Assembly: GCF_000227135.1 (NCBI RefSeq)
Contig: NC_018259.1
Span: 1,382,619 to 1,446,618 of the forward strand
DNA length: 64,000 nucleotides
Direction: 5' to 3'
Origin: Leishmania donovani
Taxonomy: Eukaryota > Euglenozoa > Kinetoplastea > Trypanosomatida > Trypanosomatidae
The notes under the pieces were generated by a model that was not told the DNA's origin, searched no databases, and was given only the letters and a program-made list of their open reading frames with translations. The translations under genes were made by a program, and so were the position numbers. This document shows positions 63,305-64,000 of this stretch, piece after piece (positions within the stretch are counted from its first letter, which is position 1; each line of letters opens with the position of its first letter).

Positions 63305-64000
63305 NNNNNNNNNNNNNNNNNNNNNNNNNNNNNNNNNNNNNNNNNNNNNNNNNNNNNNNNNNNNNNNNNNNNNNNNNNNNNNNNNNNNNNNNNNNNNNNN
63401 NNNNNNNNNNNNNNNNNNNNNNNNNNNNNNNNNNNNNNNNNNNNNNNNNNNNNNNNNNNNNNNNNNNNNNNNNNNNNNNNNNNNNNNNNNNNNNNNNNNN
63501 NNNNNNNNNNNNNNNNNNNNNNNNNNNNNNNNNNNNNNNNNNNNNNNNNNNNNNNNNNNNNNNNNNNNNNNNNNNNNNNNNNNNNNNNNNNNNNNNNNNN
63601 NNNNNNNNNNNNNNNNNNNNNNNNNNNNNNNNNNNNNNNNNNNNNNNNNNNNNNNNNNNNNNNNNNNNNNNNNNNNNNNNNNNNNNNNNNNNNNNNNNNN
63701 NNNNNNNNNNNNNNNNNNNNNNNNNNNNNNNNNNNNNNNNNNNNNNNNNNNNNNNNNNNNNNNNNNNNNNNNNNNNNNNNNNNNNNNNNNNNNNNNNNNN
63801 NNNNNNNNNNNNNNNNNNNNNNNNNNNNNNNNNNNNNNNNNNNNNNNNNNNNNNNNNNNNNNNNNNNNNNNNNNNNNNNNNNNNNNNNNNNNNNNNNNNN
63901 NNNNNNNNNNNNNNNNNNNNNNNNNNNNNNNNNNNNNNNNNNNNNNNNNNNNNNNNNNNNNNNNNNNNNNNNNNNNNNNNNNNNNNNNNNNNNNNNNNNN
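63305..64000. other. assembly gap (N to window end)
   Basis: All N to the edge of the window (696 positions inside it). Nothing can be said about its content. Confidence 1.

Overview
The window looks like a piece of a Leishmania-type trypanosomatid chromosome. Coding DNA is GC-rich and intronless. Genes are separated by 0.5-2.3 kb of pyrimidine-rich, microsatellite-rich DNA. All 22 genes I accept lie on the + strand, as in a polycistronic directional gene cluster. Polypyrimidine tracts followed by AG (candidate spliced-leader acceptors) precede most start codons. I saw no operators, bacterial ribosome-binding sites, tRNA or rRNA genes, CRISPR arrays or strand switch. All family assignments come from reading translated motifs; no database search was run.

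Layout, left to right: a Dopey/DOP1-family giant cut by the left edge (2-7708); a 10-TM transporter-like protein (8736-11033); a FAM161-type ciliary/centriolar protein (13016-15865); a divergent protein with a C-terminus faintly like TrmA-type RNA methyltransferases (16921-19248); a small KGD4/MRPS36-like protein of 2-oxoglutarate dehydrogenase (19966-20235); a C2HC zinc-finger protein (21828-23720); an RNase PH-like exosome ring subunit (25749-26687); an RRM protein (28322-30019); a TTC7-like TPR protein (31014-32924); a small acidic protein (34466-34690); a DExD-box helicase (35850-37907); a START-domain protein (40231-41133); an unrecognised 441-aa protein (43146-44471); a roadblock/LC7 dynein light chain (45441-45824); a divergent DEDDh exonuclease (46656-48377); a 1227-aa NSUN-like pseudoenzyme (49260-52943); a single-TM protein (53716-54069); a coiled-coil protein (54907-55509); a probable mitochondrial membrane protein (56294-56737); a PH-domain protein (57922-58776); another coiled-coil protein (59421-60734); and a WRAP53/TCAB1-like WD40 protein (61232-62503). 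The rest, from 63305, is N.

Three near-identical copies of a roughly 0.6-kb dispersed element, most likely a SIDER2-type retroposon relic, sit downstream of the exosome subunit, the helicase and the START gene. Two short N gaps inside the middle copy look like false gaps, because the sequence on either side overlaps.

Functional themes: RNA metabolism (exosome subunit, helicase, exonuclease, RRM protein, NSUN-like and TrmA-like proteins, WRAP53), mitochondrial biology (KGD4-like, helicase, NSUN-like and 147-aa proteins), the flagellum/cytoskeleton (FAM161, LC7) and membrane or lipid traffic (DOP1, TTC7-like, START, PH). The most novel items are the NSUN-like protein that has lost both catalytic cysteines, the WRAP53 homologue, the divergent DEDDh exonuclease, and the near-identical repeat shared by three 3' regions.
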